A stretch of 64,000 bases of DNA from Bacillus safensis (lineage in GTDB: Bacteria > Bacillota > Bacilli > Bacillales > Bacillaceae), in NCBI GenBank assembly GCA_030159235.1, contig BSBG01000010.1:61661-125660 (forward strand), in the 5' to 3' direction. This document shows positions 17,008-25,775 of the stretch, piece by piece. Position 1 is the stretch's first letter; each line of letters opens with the position of its first letter. The notes beneath the pieces are model-generated. The model ran no database searches. It was given only the letters and a program-made list of their open reading frames with translations, and was not told the DNA's origin. Both the position numbers and the translations under genes were made by a program.

Positions 17008-17553
17008 ATGACATCTAGTGCTATGTTTTCCATTGCTTATTTCCTACTGCTCGTCCCGTTCTATCTACATATAAGATACAGACAGGCAAAGAAGCACAAA
17101 CGTTTTATCTATTTTCGAACAGAGTTGGTTCTTGCCTGTCTATTTATCTATACGAATATTTTATTATATTTGACGGTCTTCCCAAACCGTTTTTCCGCCC
17201 CAAGGGATCAGGTGAGTGTCAACCTCATGCCTTTGCAATCCATTTATCAAAATCTCCATGCCTACCATCACGGCTATCCAAATCTCGTCTTTTTAAATTT
17301 GGCAGGGAACATATTGTTATTTGTACCCCTCGGTTTTTTTCTTTATCAAGCCTTTCGGACGATGCGCTGGCAAAAGGCAATTCTTAGTGGCTTTCTCCTG
17401 TCAACAATGATTGAAGTGTTTCAATGGGTATTCTCGCAATCTGGTATCATTACAAGAAGCAGCGATATTGATGATATTCTTTTAAATACACTTGGCACAG
17501 TGCTAGGCTGTATCGTGTATCAAATGTATCGAAAAAGGAAGGAGAAAACCTGA
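17008..17553 (+). CDS. VanZ-family membrane protein
   Basis: 181 residues with about five transmembrane helices. The VanZ core is recognisable: N-L-x-P-L, NL-x-GN-x-LLF-x-P-x-G, then E-x-x-Q near a conserved acidic RSSDIDDILLNTLG. VanZ-like proteins affect resistance to teicoplanin or lipoglycopeptides in some hosts, but most chromosomal members have no known role. AAAGGGG precedes the ATG. The DUF6884 gene starts directly after the stop, so the two are likely co-transcribed. It is divergent from the tetR gene. Confidence 0.85.
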   Translation: MTSSAMFSIAYFLLLVPFYLHIRYRQAKKHKRFIYFRTELVLACLFIYTNILLYLTVFPNRFSAPRDQVSVNLMPLQSIYQNLHAYHHGYPNLVFLNLAGNILLFVPLGFFLYQAFRTMRWQKAILSGFLLSTMIEVFQWVFSQSGIITRSSDIDDILLNTLGTVLGCIVYQMYRKRKEKT

Positions 17554-18018
17554 GTGAAGCGAGTTTGTATCATTCCATGTGGCGCGAAGAAAATATGGGA
17601 CGTCAACCGAGAGGCAGGGAGTCAGCCGGCGGACCTTGTTTACTTAAGCCCCCTGCATCAGCGGACGAAAAGCTATGCCCAAACATTCTTTTCAGACTGG
17701 CTGATCTTATCTGCGAAGCACGGATTCTTAAAAGCAGATGATATCATACATGAAAATTATGATGTGGCTTTTGGTACACCGCATGCTGAACAGATGACAC
17801 GAGAAGAACTGAGCCAGCAATTTCATGAAAAAAATCTTTTCGCATATGATGAACTGGTGGTACTAGGCGGGAAGAAATATCGAAAGGTGATCGATCCTTT
17901 ATTACATCCTCATCAAAAAGCGATTTATCCGCTGGCTCCATTTAAAGGAATTGGCTATATGCTTCAGGCGTTAAAGCAAGCAGTGGAGACAAAAATAGAA
18001 CTTCCGCCGCATATTTAA
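17554..18018 (+). CDS. DUF6884 domain protein
   Basis: 154 residues from a GTG that abuts the stop of the VanZ gene (TGA-GTG). Conserved features of the DUF6884 family are visible: an N-terminal PCGAKK (~9-14), Y-L-S-P-L/K-x-Y-A, LSAKHGFL (~53-60), and a G-x-x-Y-R. Such proteins often accompany restriction or nucleotide-processing genes, but here no such neighbour is present. Cytosolic; function unknown. Confidence 0.75.
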   Translation: MKRVCIIPCGAKKIWDVNREAGSQPADLVYLSPLHQRTKSYAQTFFSDWLILSAKHGFLKADDIIHENYDVAFGTPHAEQMTREELSQQFHEKNLFAYDELVVLGGKKYRKVIDPLLHPHQKAIYPLAPFKGIGYMLQALKQAVETKIELPPHI

Positions 18019-18169
18019 ACCATTCACATCTACCGATAAGAAGGGTTTTGACCATTAAAAAGAGAATAATTGAAGTAGCGATGCTGATTGTTCCATATTT
18101 TTTCAGCAGCCACTAGGGTGTCCGTATCGCTCGGATGATGTGGCTCAATGAAAAAGGAGGCGTATGAAC

Positions 18170-18799
18170 ATGACAACCATCTATTTAGCTGGTGATTCAA
18201 CCGTTTCATCTTACCCAGATCGTCCTGTTCAAGGAGGATGGGGAGAGTTTTTACACCGCTATACAGCGAACGGCGTTAACGTCGACAACCGTGCCATTGG
18301 TGGAAGAAGCTCAAAAACCTTCATTGAAGAAGGACGCCTTGATGACATATTGGCTGACATTCAGCCAGGAGATTGGCTTTTCACACAAATGGGGCATAAT
18401 GATGCTTCAAAGGAGAAGCCTGAGCGGCATACAGATCCTTTCACGACGTATAAAAGCTACCTGTCTCAATATATTCATGGAGCAAGAGCAAAAGGGGCAA
18501 CACCACTTTTACTCACTCCAGTCGGCCGTTTTCATGAAAAAGACGGAGAATTTATCAATGATTTCCCTGATTACTGTGCCGCTATGAAAGAACTAGCCGA
18601 TGAAGAAGAGGTTCTACTCGTTGATTTAAATACTGTAAGTCTTCAGTTCTATCAAGTTTCCGGCATAGAGAAAACGACCTCTTACTTTATGCTGTCAACA
18701 GGCATTGAGGATCGCACGCATTTTACAAAAGAAGGTGCAGATGCGATTGCAAGACTTGTTTCGCTTGAATTAAAAGACCTTGGTTTAACCATTGTGTGA
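18170..18799 (+). CDS. SGNH hydrolase, rhamnogalacturonan acetylesterase-like
   Basis: About 209 residues. SGNH/GDSL family with the rhamnogalacturonan acetylesterase pattern: nucleophile block AGDSTVS (~6-12), GGRSSKTF, block III MGHND (~78), and the Asp-His pair in DRTHFT (~182-187). It would remove acetyl groups from pectic polymers, as YesT/RhgT do in Bacillus. There is no signal peptide, so it likely acts inside the cell on imported oligosaccharides. The start at 18170 is chosen because AAGGAGG lies 9 bases upstream; the ATG at 18164 is too close. Confidence 0.87.
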   Translation: MTTIYLAGDSTVSSYPDRPVQGGWGEFLHRYTANGVNVDNRAIGGRSSKTFIEEGRLDDILADIQPGDWLFTQMGHNDASKEKPERHTDPFTTYKSYLSQYIHGARAKGATPLLLTPVGRFHEKDGEFINDFPDYCAAMKELADEEEVLLVDLNTVSLQFYQVSGIEKTTSYFMLSTGIEDRTHFTKEGADAIARLVSLELKDLGLTIV

Positions 18800-18805
18800 T
18801 AGATG

Positions 18806-18841
18806 ACAGGACGAGTGAGCGCTCGTCCTGTTCTTTTTTTT
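18806..18841 (+). terminator. Rho-independent terminator
   Basis: ACAGGACGAG / CTCGTCCTGT stem followed by TCTTTTTTTT. Confidence 0.93.
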
Positions 18842-18852
18842 GCAGAAAGCTA

Positions 18853-18906
18853 TTGATTCCCTTCACAAGAGTAGACTACAATAGGTATATATGATAATGA
18901 GAATCA
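18853..18906 (+). promoter_or_regulatory. Fur-controlled promoter of ycgT
   Basis: TTGATT (18853-18858), 18-base spacer, TACAAT (18877-18882), then a Fur box TGATAATGAGAATCA (18892-18906) that matches the 7-1-7 consensus at 12 of 14 positions and overlaps the expected transcription start. Confidence 0.8.
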
Positions 18907-18953
18907 ATATCACTAATAAATAGATCAATCGATGAAACACTGGAGGGACTCAA

Positions 18954-19997
18954 ATGACAAATCAGCTTGAATTGTTTGACGTCACCATTATTGGCGGCGG
19001 TCCAGCAGGAATGTATACCGCCTTTTATAGTGGGATGCGGGACTTAAAGACTAAGGTACTTGAGTACAACGAAAACCTTGGTGGAAAAATCCTTCTGTAT
19101 CCGGAAAAAGTCATTTGGGATGTAGGCGGATTAGTGCCGACAAGAGGAGAGCAATTAATTAAACAGCTTGAACAGCAAGCCAAAACATTTGAACCTGTCA
19201 TTGCATTAAATCAAAAAATAACAGACTTTCATCGCTTAGAAGATGGAAATATATTGATTTCGTCCGAAAATGGTGATCGCCATTTAACCAAAACCTTGAT
19301 TTTGGCAATGGGGCATGGTATTCCAGTTCAAAGAAAGCTGGAGGTTGAAAATGCTGATCGCTATGAAGTAACAAACCTTTATTATACGGTTCAGGAGCTC
19401 AAAACCTTTGCTGGAAAAAGAGTCGTCATCTCCGGGGGCGGCGATTCTGCGGTGGATTGGACAAATGCCCTTGTGCCAATTGCGAAAAGTGTTACTGTTA
19501 TACACCGCAGAGATATGTTTGGTGGACATGAAAAAAACGTGGCGAATATGAGAGCATCAAGTGCACGTATTTTAACCCCACATGAATTAACTGACCTACA
19601 TGGTAACGGAAAAGAAATCGAAGCTGTCACTGTTCAGCATTTAGAAACAGGTGAAAAAGAACGTATTGAAACAGACGCAGTCATTGTCAACCACGGCATG
19701 AAAGGCGATTTAAGTGTTCTTGCAGAATGGGGATTAAAGCAAGGTGAATGGGGGCTCATTGAAGTGAATGAACAGATGGAGACCAATTTACCAGGTGTGT
19801 ATGCAGTAGGTGATTTATGTACACATAAAAGCAAGGTCCGCCTGATTGCAGGAACGTTTGTAGATGGTGTGAACGCACTAAATAGTGCGAAATTATATAT
19901 CGAACCAGATGCGGAGAAAGTGGCGTATGTATCTTCTCATAATGAACGTTTTAAGGAAAAAAACAAAGAATTGCTGGCAGCCGGTGCAGATCGATAA
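18954..19997 (+). CDS. ycgT: ferredoxin/flavodoxin-NADP+ reductase, thioredoxin-reductase-like
   Basis: 347 residues. FAD-binding GGGPAG (~14-19), NAD(P)H-binding GGGDSA (~162), and a C-terminal FAD contact AVGDLC. There is no CxxC redox pair, so it is not a thioredoxin reductase but belongs to the YumC/YcgT flavin reductase group that passes electrons to ferredoxin or flavodoxin. B. subtilis YcgT is, as I recall, in the Fur regulon, and a strong Fur box lies in its promoter here. Its position before a siderophore gene block suggests a role in iron mobilisation, perhaps reductive release. Confidence 0.88.
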   Translation: MTNQLELFDVTIIGGGPAGMYTAFYSGMRDLKTKVLEYNENLGGKILLYPEKVIWDVGGLVPTRGEQLIKQLEQQAKTFEPVIALNQKITDFHRLEDGNILISSENGDRHLTKTLILAMGHGIPVQRKLEVENADRYEVTNLYYTVQELKTFAGKRVVISGGGDSAVDWTNALVPIAKSVTVIHRRDMFGGHEKNVANMRASSARILTPHELTDLHGNGKEIEAVTVQHLETGEKERIETDAVIVNHGMKGDLSVLAEWGLKQGEWGLIEVNEQMETNLPGVYAVGDLCTHKSKVRLIAGTFVDGVNALNSAKLYIEPDAEKVAYVSSHNERFKEKNKELLAAGADR

Positions 19998-20012
19998 AGA
20001 AAACAAAACAAG

Positions 20013-20044
20013 AAAGGTGGTGCCGCAACGGCATCACCTTTTTT
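20013..20044 (+). terminator. Rho-independent terminator after ycgT
   Basis: AAGGTGGTGCCG / CGGCATCACCTT stem around CAA, with a following T-run. It separates ycgT from the regulator gene. Confidence 0.92.
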
Positions 20045-20068
20045 ATCGCTGAAAGGAGGTATCTGTAG

Positions 20069-21652
20069 ATGAACGCACAAATGGAAACGATGTTACATAT
20101 GAAAAAAAAAATTCAGATGTGTCTGAAAGCAAAACAAACGAACAGATGGCAGACAAAATCTCCAAGCGTTTTAACAGCTGATGGTACCGTTGTCATTCAG
20201 TTAGAAGGAATGGAGTACCAACTTGACGGTGGGGATAGCCTGTTTATACGATCTCACATCCCTGTTGTCATCCGTTCTTTATCTAATCAGCAAGTCACAA
20301 TTTTTGCCGTTTCATTTGAACATTACATGCTCACAAATGATGCTGATGATGAATTAATTTATAAAATCAATTATGATACACTGCCTGATAACGGGCAAGT
20401 GGTGATGGGCTCACCGGTATTATTTCATCATATTAAACGTTTAAGTGACCCCTCTTATTCAGAAAGTAGCCGAGTGAAGCTACTAAAACTAGTATTGCAA
20501 ATATTCCAGCAACAAAATGAAAAAACAACGGATGCTGATCATTATTCAATTCAAATGATTCTTCAATACATTGCAGAGCATTACCAACAAGAACTGACCC
20601 GTAAGGACTTAGCACATAAAATGGGCTTTAATGAAAGCTATTTCTCAACTTTTTTTAAGAAAAGCGTTGGGATGAGTGTCACAGATTATATTGCACAAAT
20701 TCGAATGGATGAAGCAAAAAAGCTATTGTTCAAAACCGATGAACAGGTTCAGGCGATTGCACAAAGAGTAGGCTATACTGATAGCCTCTATTTCAGCAGA
20801 AAATTTCGTCAAAAAGCGGGCAGATCGCCTAGTCAGTATCGACTGAGCCGCCAACCAAAACGAATTGCCGCTTTTCAGTTTGTAGGCTCTTTGCTTGCGC
20901 TTGGAGTGAAACCAATTTGCATGGAAGAAGATATTGCTCTTTATTCAGATGTGCTTCAAGGTCAACTCAGTGATGTTATCGTCATTCATGAGCATACACC
21001 TGACGACGTTTTGAAGGATATGAACTTAGACCTCATTTTAATGCCTGATTATTTCTATACAAATATAGAATGGATGAAACGCATGGAGAAAATCGCTCCT
21101 GTGCTTGTTTTTCCATATAGTCGCCTGAGTCCTGTAGAGGAGGTGCTTTGTTTAGGTAGCCTCATCGGAAGGAACGAAGAAGCAAAGCAATGGGTGGAGC
21201 GTTATGAGAAGCAAGCACAGAAGGAAAGAGCTCGCTTGACGCCGTTTTTCAAAAAAAAGGAAACGGTTGCTTTATATGAGATAAGGGGACATGACAAGGT
21301 GTATATGTGGTCTTTTCATGCGAGGGGAGCAATCAACCTATATAAAACGTTGGGGTTGATGCCCCCTGAAGCCATTCAAGAGGAGGTGCTGAAACCTGAT
21401 AAACATGTTGTGATTCCGCTTGAGCGTTTAGCAGATTATGCAGCAGATCATATGTTTTTTATTGTGGCTGTTCGGCATGGATGGTACAGGCATATGGACA
21501 AACGTATGAAGGAAAGTGATGTCCTGCGTAATTTACCCGCAGTGCAAAATGATACATTCTACCTGTTAAAACTAGAAGAATTTAGATTTGGTGAAGGGGA
21601 ACGGGCGATAGAAATCATGAAACGATTCTCTCAATTTTTAATAAAGGAATAA
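20069..21652 (+). CDS. btr: AraC-family regulator fused to a siderophore-binding domain (Btr-like)
   Basis: 527 residues, the length of B. subtilis Btr (YbbB). Domains: N-terminal cupin-like region (1-150), AraC-type double HTH (about 168-268, with LTRKDLAHKMGFNESYFSTFFKK and the GRSPSQYR end motif), and a TroA/FeuA-like substrate-binding domain (about 270-525). Btr binds ferric bacillibactin through that last domain and activates the feu uptake operon. Here the gene sits directly upstream of a Fur-boxed siderophore-binding lipoprotein gene, so it probably activates it. AAAGGAGGT precedes the ATG. Confidence 0.87.
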   Translation: MNAQMETMLHMKKKIQMCLKAKQTNRWQTKSPSVLTADGTVVIQLEGMEYQLDGGDSLFIRSHIPVVIRSLSNQQVTIFAVSFEHYMLTNDADDELIYKINYDTLPDNGQVVMGSPVLFHHIKRLSDPSYSESSRVKLLKLVLQIFQQQNEKTTDADHYSIQMILQYIAEHYQQELTRKDLAHKMGFNESYFSTFFKKSVGMSVTDYIAQIRMDEAKKLLFKTDEQVQAIAQRVGYTDSLYFSRKFRQKAGRSPSQYRLSRQPKRIAAFQFVGSLLALGVKPICMEEDIALYSDVLQGQLSDVIVIHEHTPDDVLKDMNLDLILMPDYFYTNIEWMKRMEKIAPVLVFPYSRLSPVEEVLCLGSLIGRNEEAKQWVERYEKQAQKERARLTPFFKKKETVALYEIRGHDKVYMWSFHARGAINLYKTLGLMPPEAIQEEVLKPDKHVVIPLERLADYAADHMFFIVAVRHGWYRHMDKRMKESDVLRNLPAVQNDTFYLLKLEEFRFGEGERAIEIMKRFSQFLIKE

Positions 21653-21741
21653 GAGTATCTAACAATTGTCCATAAACAAGTTATGACGATTATCCATAGA
21701 CCGATAGAAAAGCGGTTGATAGAATACGAGAGACAAATAAA

Positions 21742-21756
21742 TGATAATGGTTCTCA
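21742..21756 (+). promoter_or_regulatory. Fur box before the siderophore-binding lipoprotein gene
   Basis: TGATAATGGTTCTCA matches the 7-1-7 Fur consensus at 12 of 14 positions. A TTGATA (21716) upstream could be the -35. The region lies between the Btr-like gene and its likely target. Confidence 0.7.
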
Positions 21757-21790
21757 GTTATTCATCATGATATGGAGGAGAAAAGCAGTT

Positions 21791-22720
21791 ATGAAAAAAC
21801 AAGTCATATTTCTTAGTTTAATGGCTTTAGTGTTGATGTTTGCACTAGCAGCCTGCGGTCAAAAAGAAGAAAGTAAAAAAGCCGAAGAAAAAACAAAAAC
21901 AGTTGACACAGTGAAAGGCAAGGTCGAGATTCCAGCAAATCCAAAGCGTATTCTCGTAGATGGCTATTTGGGTAGTGCTATTGCACTAGGGGTAAAACCG
22001 GTTGGCGCCACAACTCAAGATTTAAAAAACATACATCTCAAAGGCAAAGTGGATGGGGTGGCAGACATTAGTGATGAACGCTCCGCCGAAAAGGTGGCAA
22101 GCTTAAAACCAGACCTCATCATTTCAGCTGTAGACGATGAAAAGGTACTTGAGGTCTACAGAAAGATTGCCCCAACGATTGTTTATCCGTTCGGTGTATT
22201 TAAAGATTCACAAGAAGAGATCACTACATTAGCCGGCATTTTGAATAAAGAAGAAGAAGGAAAAGCGTTTTTGAAAAAGTTTGATCAACGTATGGAAGCT
22301 GCTAGAAAGAAAGTGAAAACAGTCATCAAAGAAGGCGAAACAGTGTCAATCTTGGGTGCATTTAGAAATGATGTCTATGTGTATGGGAATGGTATCTATC
22401 GAGGTGGACAAGCACTTTACGAACAATTGCAGCTTCAGCCGCCAAAAGAGGTTGCAGACACTATTTTAAATGGAAAGTCAGGATTAGTACAAATTTCATA
22501 TGAAGTGCTACCAAAGTATGCAGGTGATTATATATTTGTTGATGAAGCCAACGGAGGTACATTCGATAAGAACAATTCAATATGGAAAAGCTTAAAAGCA
22601 GTGAAAAAGAATCAAGTACATGACTTGGATATTACGTATTTCTGGCCATTCGATCCAATAGCTATCGCCAATCAAGCAGAAAAATACGTAGAGATATTGA
22701 CTGACTTATCTCAGAAGTAG
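21791..22720 (+). CDS. iron-siderophore ABC transporter substrate-binding lipoprotein (FeuA-like)
   Basis: Captures a ferric siderophore at the outer face of the membrane. From the ATG at 21791 (GGAGGAG 10 bases upstream) it is 309 residues; the longer frame passes through the Fur box. Lipobox ALAACG places the lipidated Cys at residue ~20. The TroA-like fold shows KRILVDGYLGSAIALGVKPVGA, LKPDLIIS, and the terminal WPFDPIAIANQAEKYV. No FeuB/FeuC-type permease follows; the next gene is an exporter-fold ABC protein, so import may depend on a permease elsewhere. Confidence 0.87.
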   Translation: MKKQVIFLSLMALVLMFALAACGQKEESKKAEEKTKTVDTVKGKVEIPANPKRILVDGYLGSAIALGVKPVGATTQDLKNIHLKGKVDGVADISDERSAEKVASLKPDLIISAVDDEKVLEVYRKIAPTIVYPFGVFKDSQEEITTLAGILNKEEEGKAFLKKFDQRMEAARKKVKTVIKEGETVSILGAFRNDVYVYGNGIYRGGQALYEQLQLQPPKEVADTILNGKSGLVQISYEVLPKYAGDYIFVDEANGGTFDKNNSIWKSLKAVKKNQVHDLDITYFWPFDPIAIANQAEKYVEILTDLSQK

Positions 22721-22732
22721 GGGGGCTGTTTT

Positions 22733-24448
22733 TTGTTAAAACGATTTTTCTCCTATTACAAGCCATATATGGGGCTGTTTATATTAGATTTTTCCTGTGC
22801 CGTCATAGCGGCACTACTTGAATTATCATTTCCACTTGCGATCAGTATGGTTGTAGACGACCTTCTCCCAAACAGAAACTGGGAAATGATTCTCATTTGG
22901 AGTGGAATTTTACTGGCAGTCTATGTTGTCAGCTCAGCAATGAATTATGTGGTGACATATTTTGGACATAAGCTAGGTATCAATATTGAAACAGATATGA
23001 GAAGTCAGTTATTCACCCACGTACAAAAAATGTCTTTTCGATTCTTTGATCAAAAGAAAACAGGAAAGCTTGTTTCACGCATGACAAACGATTTAATGGA
23101 TATTGGTGAAGTCGCTCACCACGGTCCTGAAGATTTATTTATTGCAATGATGACTCTTACAGGTGCATTTGCCCTGATGCTATCAATTAATTGGCAGCTT
23201 GCCGTCCTCACGTTTCTCATTGTCCCATTCTTAATAGGTCTATCAGTTTATTTTACGAAAAAAATGTCGATTGCCTTTGATCACATGTTTTCAAGTATTG
23301 GTCAATTCCAAGCAAGGGTTGAGAATAATGTGAGCGGAATTCGAGTAGTGAAGGCATTTGGGAATGAAACGCATGAGGTTGATCGCTTTATTGAACACAA
23401 TGAACAGTTTAAACAAACGAAATTAACCACATACAAAATGATGGCACTACACGCTTCGATTAGTCACCTGCTTATGAAGGGCGTCACCATCTTTGGACTT
23501 GTATGCGGGACATGGTTTGTGATGCAAAAAAATATGACCTATGGCGAATTCATTTCATTCGTCCTGCTATCTGGAATCTTTTTAGGACCCATTCAACAAA
23601 TTAATTCAGTCATTGAGACGTATCCAAAGGGAGTCGCAAGTTTTAAGAGATTTGTTTCGCTCTTAGATCAAGCCCCAGACGAAAAGGACGTCCCTGATGC
23701 GATTCATGTCGATGGGCTAAAAGGTGAAATTACATTTCATGATGTCAGCTTTGGTTATGAGAAGGACAATTTGATCCTTGAGCGTATGAATCTGGAAATC
23801 AAACAAGGGGAAACAGTTGCCGTTGTAGGTCCTTCCGGTGCTGGTAAATCAACGCTATGCAGTTTATTACCAAGGTTTTATGAATGGCAATCTGGAACCA
23901 TTACGATAGACGGCATTGATAGTAGACAGATGAAGCTGTCTTCACTGCGTCAACAAATTGGAATAGTCCAACAAGACGTCTATTTATTTAATGGGAGCAT
24001 TCGAGAGAACATTCTTTATGGAAAGCTTGATGCAACTGAGGATGAAATATGGCAGGCAGTTTCAAAAGCAGAGCTAAAAGAACTCGTCGAATCCCTGCCC
24101 GAAGGTCTTGATACAATGATTGGTGAAAGAGGCGTCAAGCTGTCAGGTGGACAAAAGCAGCGTGTATCAATCGCACGTATTTTCCTGAAAAATCCACCTA
24201 TTTTAATACTGGATGAAGCGACCTCATCACTAGATACTGAAACAGAGGCTTCGATCCAACGATCACTAGAAGAGCTTTCAGAAGGTAGAACGACGCTAGT
24301 CATTGCGCATCGCCTTGCAACTATTCAACATGCAGATCGAATTGTTGTTGTGACAAAAGGTGGCATTGCAGAACAAGGAAATCACAAAACATTACTAACG
24401 CAAAATGGTTTATATAAGCGCCTTTATGAAACACAATTCGGGGCATAA
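22733..24448 (+). CDS. ABC exporter-fold half-transporter (TMD-NBD fusion) next to siderophore genes
   Basis: 571 residues: six transmembrane helices (1-310), then a nucleotide-binding domain with Walker A GPSGAGKST, signature LSGGQKQR, Walker [13 protein letters not shown] and H-loop AHRLAT. It acts as a homo- or heterodimer. The start is a TTG 8 bases after GGGGG, only 12 bases behind the lipoprotein gene, so both are one operon under Fur and Btr-like control. The role could be siderophore export, multidrug export, or siderophore uptake in the manner of exporter-fold importers such as mycobacterial IrtAB. Sequence alone does not decide. Confidence 0.88.
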   Translation: MLKRFFSYYKPYMGLFILDFSCAVIAALLELSFPLAISMVVDDLLPNRNWEMILIWSGILLAVYVVSSAMNYVVTYFGHKLGINIETDMRSQLFTHVQKMSFRFFDQKKTGKLVSRMTNDLMDIGEVAHHGPEDLFIAMMTLTGAFALMLSINWQLAVLTFLIVPFLIGLSVYFTKKMSIAFDHMFSSIGQFQARVENNVSGIRVVKAFGNETHEVDRFIEHNEQFKQTKLTTYKMMALHASISHLLMKGVTIFGLVCGTWFVMQKNMTYGEFISFVLLSGIFLGPIQQINSVIETYPKGVASFKRFVSLLDQAPDEKDVPDAIHVDGLKGEITFHDVSFGYEKDNLILERMNLEIKQGETVAVVGPSGAGKSTLCSLLPRFYEWQSGTITIDGIDSRQMKLSSLRQQIGIVQQDVYLFNGSIRENILYGKLDATEDEIWQAVSKAELKELVESLPEGLDTMIGERGVKLSGGQKQRVSIARIFLKNPPILILDEATSSLDTETEASIQRSLEELSEGRTTLVIAHRLATIQHADRIVVVTKGGIAEQGNHKTLLTQNGLYKRLYETQFGA

Positions 24449-24470
24449 AAAGTCCATTAGGAGAAATGTG

Positions 24471-24499
24471 AAAGCCGGCAAAAGAGCGCCGGCTTTTTT
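24471..24499 (+). terminator. Rho-independent terminator
   Basis: AAAGCCGGC / GCCGGCTTT stem with T-run, after the ABC gene. Confidence 0.92.
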
Positions 24500-24527
24500 C
24501 TCATGACATGTATTGTAATCTTTTGCC

Positions 24528-24854
24528 CTAGTTTCTAGGCGCAAATAACATCACACTGACCCCGGCCAAACAAATCAAAGCACCCATCCAGTCATAGAGA
24601 TCAGGTGTTTTTCGATCAACCCACCATCCCCAAAACACAGCCAGAATGACAAAAACACCGCCATAGGCAGCATAAACCCGTCCGAAAGTCGGGAACTGCT
24701 GGAAGGTAGGAATGACGCCATATGCGACCAAGATGAGACTTCCGGCGATCCCGAAGCTGACAGGCTTTGCTTCACGCAGCCAAAGCCACACGAGATAGCC
24801 TCCGCCAATTTCCGCCAATCCTGCTAATAAAAAAAGAACAATCGTCACAACCAT
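24528..24854 (-). CDS. yfjF: UPF0060 (YnfA/YfjF) small membrane protein
   Basis: 108 residues, four transmembrane helices, with the family hallmarks [17 protein letters not shown] (helix 1) and [12 protein letters not shown] (helix 3), and W-x-x-D near the C-terminus. It is related in fold to SMR exporters. Function is not proven in Bacillus; YnfA relatives have been linked to drug efflux in enterics. Monocistronic on the minus strand. Confidence 0.9.
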   Translation of the reverse strand: MVVTIVLFLLAGLAEIGGGYLVWLWLREAKPVSFGIAGSLILVAYGVIPTFQQFPTFGRVYAAYGGVFVILAVFWGWWVDRKTPDLYDWMGALICLAGVSVMLFAPRN

Positions 24855-25208
24855 CTACGGACACTCCAGTTCTCCAAATTTACACCCTATTATGCCATGA
24901 GGAAAGAATGCGTTCTACCTCAATGGAATTGAGAGAGAAGGGATTTTGCTAAAATCAATTGAATAGAAAATGGTCACACATGGAATCTTGACTTTTATGA
25001 CATGAGTGATCCAAATGGTTTTTTATGTCGTAAAGTATGTACATTCTCATGAGGAGCACACTTCCTTTTTCACCGCTCTTTTTTTCTCTTTTAAAAAAGA
25101 GTAAAGTACAAGGTAGGCTTATTTCAGCAAGTCGAGTAATAAGCAATACATGAAGGATTTCATGATGAATGCGCATGCTCTTTCTCATGAAAAAGGAAGG
25201 AGATGACC
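24855..25208. other. intergenic region upstream of the ECF sigma operon
   Basis: About 350 bases without a credible gene. It should contain the promoters of the UPF0060 gene (-) and of the ECF operon (+). A short hairpin (CTCTTTT / AAAAGAG near 25085-25102) is visible. I could not identify a convincing ECF-type -35/-10 pair by eye. Confidence 0.45.
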
Positions 25209-25775
25209 ATGGAAACACTGAAAGATTTCGAGCTGTATCACAAGATCAAACATGATCGTCACAAGCCCTCGCTTGAGGTGCTGTACGATCGCTATGAACG
25301 TGTGTTATATTCGTTTATTTATAAAATGACTGGAAACCGTGAGCTTGCGGAGGAAGTGCTTCAAGAAGTCTTTATCAAGCTCTGGCGTGGCATAGGAGAA
25401 TACCATACGGATAAAGGGAAATTCTCCTCATGGTTATTCATGATGTCACGCAACACGGCCATTGATCTCCTAAGAAAGCATCGGAACGAGACAGCACTGG
25501 AAGATGAGCATATTGAATATTTAGCTGATCATCAAGAAGATGTATTAAAAGAAGTGGAATGGAACGAGGAAAAACAAATCATACGTGAAGCAGTATCTAC
25601 ATTGTCAAAAGAACAGCAAACCATCATAGAAGATGTCTATTTTAAAGGAATGACACAAAAGAGCATTGCCGAAAAGCTAGGCATCCCCATTGGAACGGTG
25701 AAGGGAAGGGTTCGATTGTCATTGAAGCATTTGCGATCGAAACTGTCTCGCGAAGGAAAGGAGGAAGAGGCATGA
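25209..25775 (+). CDS. ECF-type RNA polymerase sigma factor
   Basis: 188 residues from the ATG at 25209 (AAGGAAGGAG 6 bases upstream; the ATG at 25203 is too near). Sigma region 2 (about 25-95: YDRYERVLYSFIYKMTGNRELAEEVLQEVFIKLW) and region 4 (about 125-180: STLSKEQQTIIEDVYFKGMTQKSIAEKLGIPIGTV) are present with no region 3, as in ECF factors. It overlaps the downstream anti-sigma gene by 4 bases, so the two are co-translated. The target genes and the signal are unknown; it does not match a B. subtilis 168 ECF factor that I can name. Confidence 0.9.
   Translation: METLKDFELYHKIKHDRHKPSLEVLYDRYERVLYSFIYKMTGNRELAEEVLQEVFIKLWRGIGEYHTDKGKFSSWLFMMSRNTAIDLLRKHRNETALEDEHIEYLADHQEDVLKEVEWNEEKQIIREAVSTLSKEQQTIIEDVYFKGMTQKSIAEKLGIPIGTVKGRVRLSLKHLRSKLSREGKEEEA

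Noticed and set aside
16256..17014. 252-residue version of the TetR protein
   Set aside because: Its first ~60 codons cover a good promoter and two palindromic operators; the family length (~192) fits the internal GTG.
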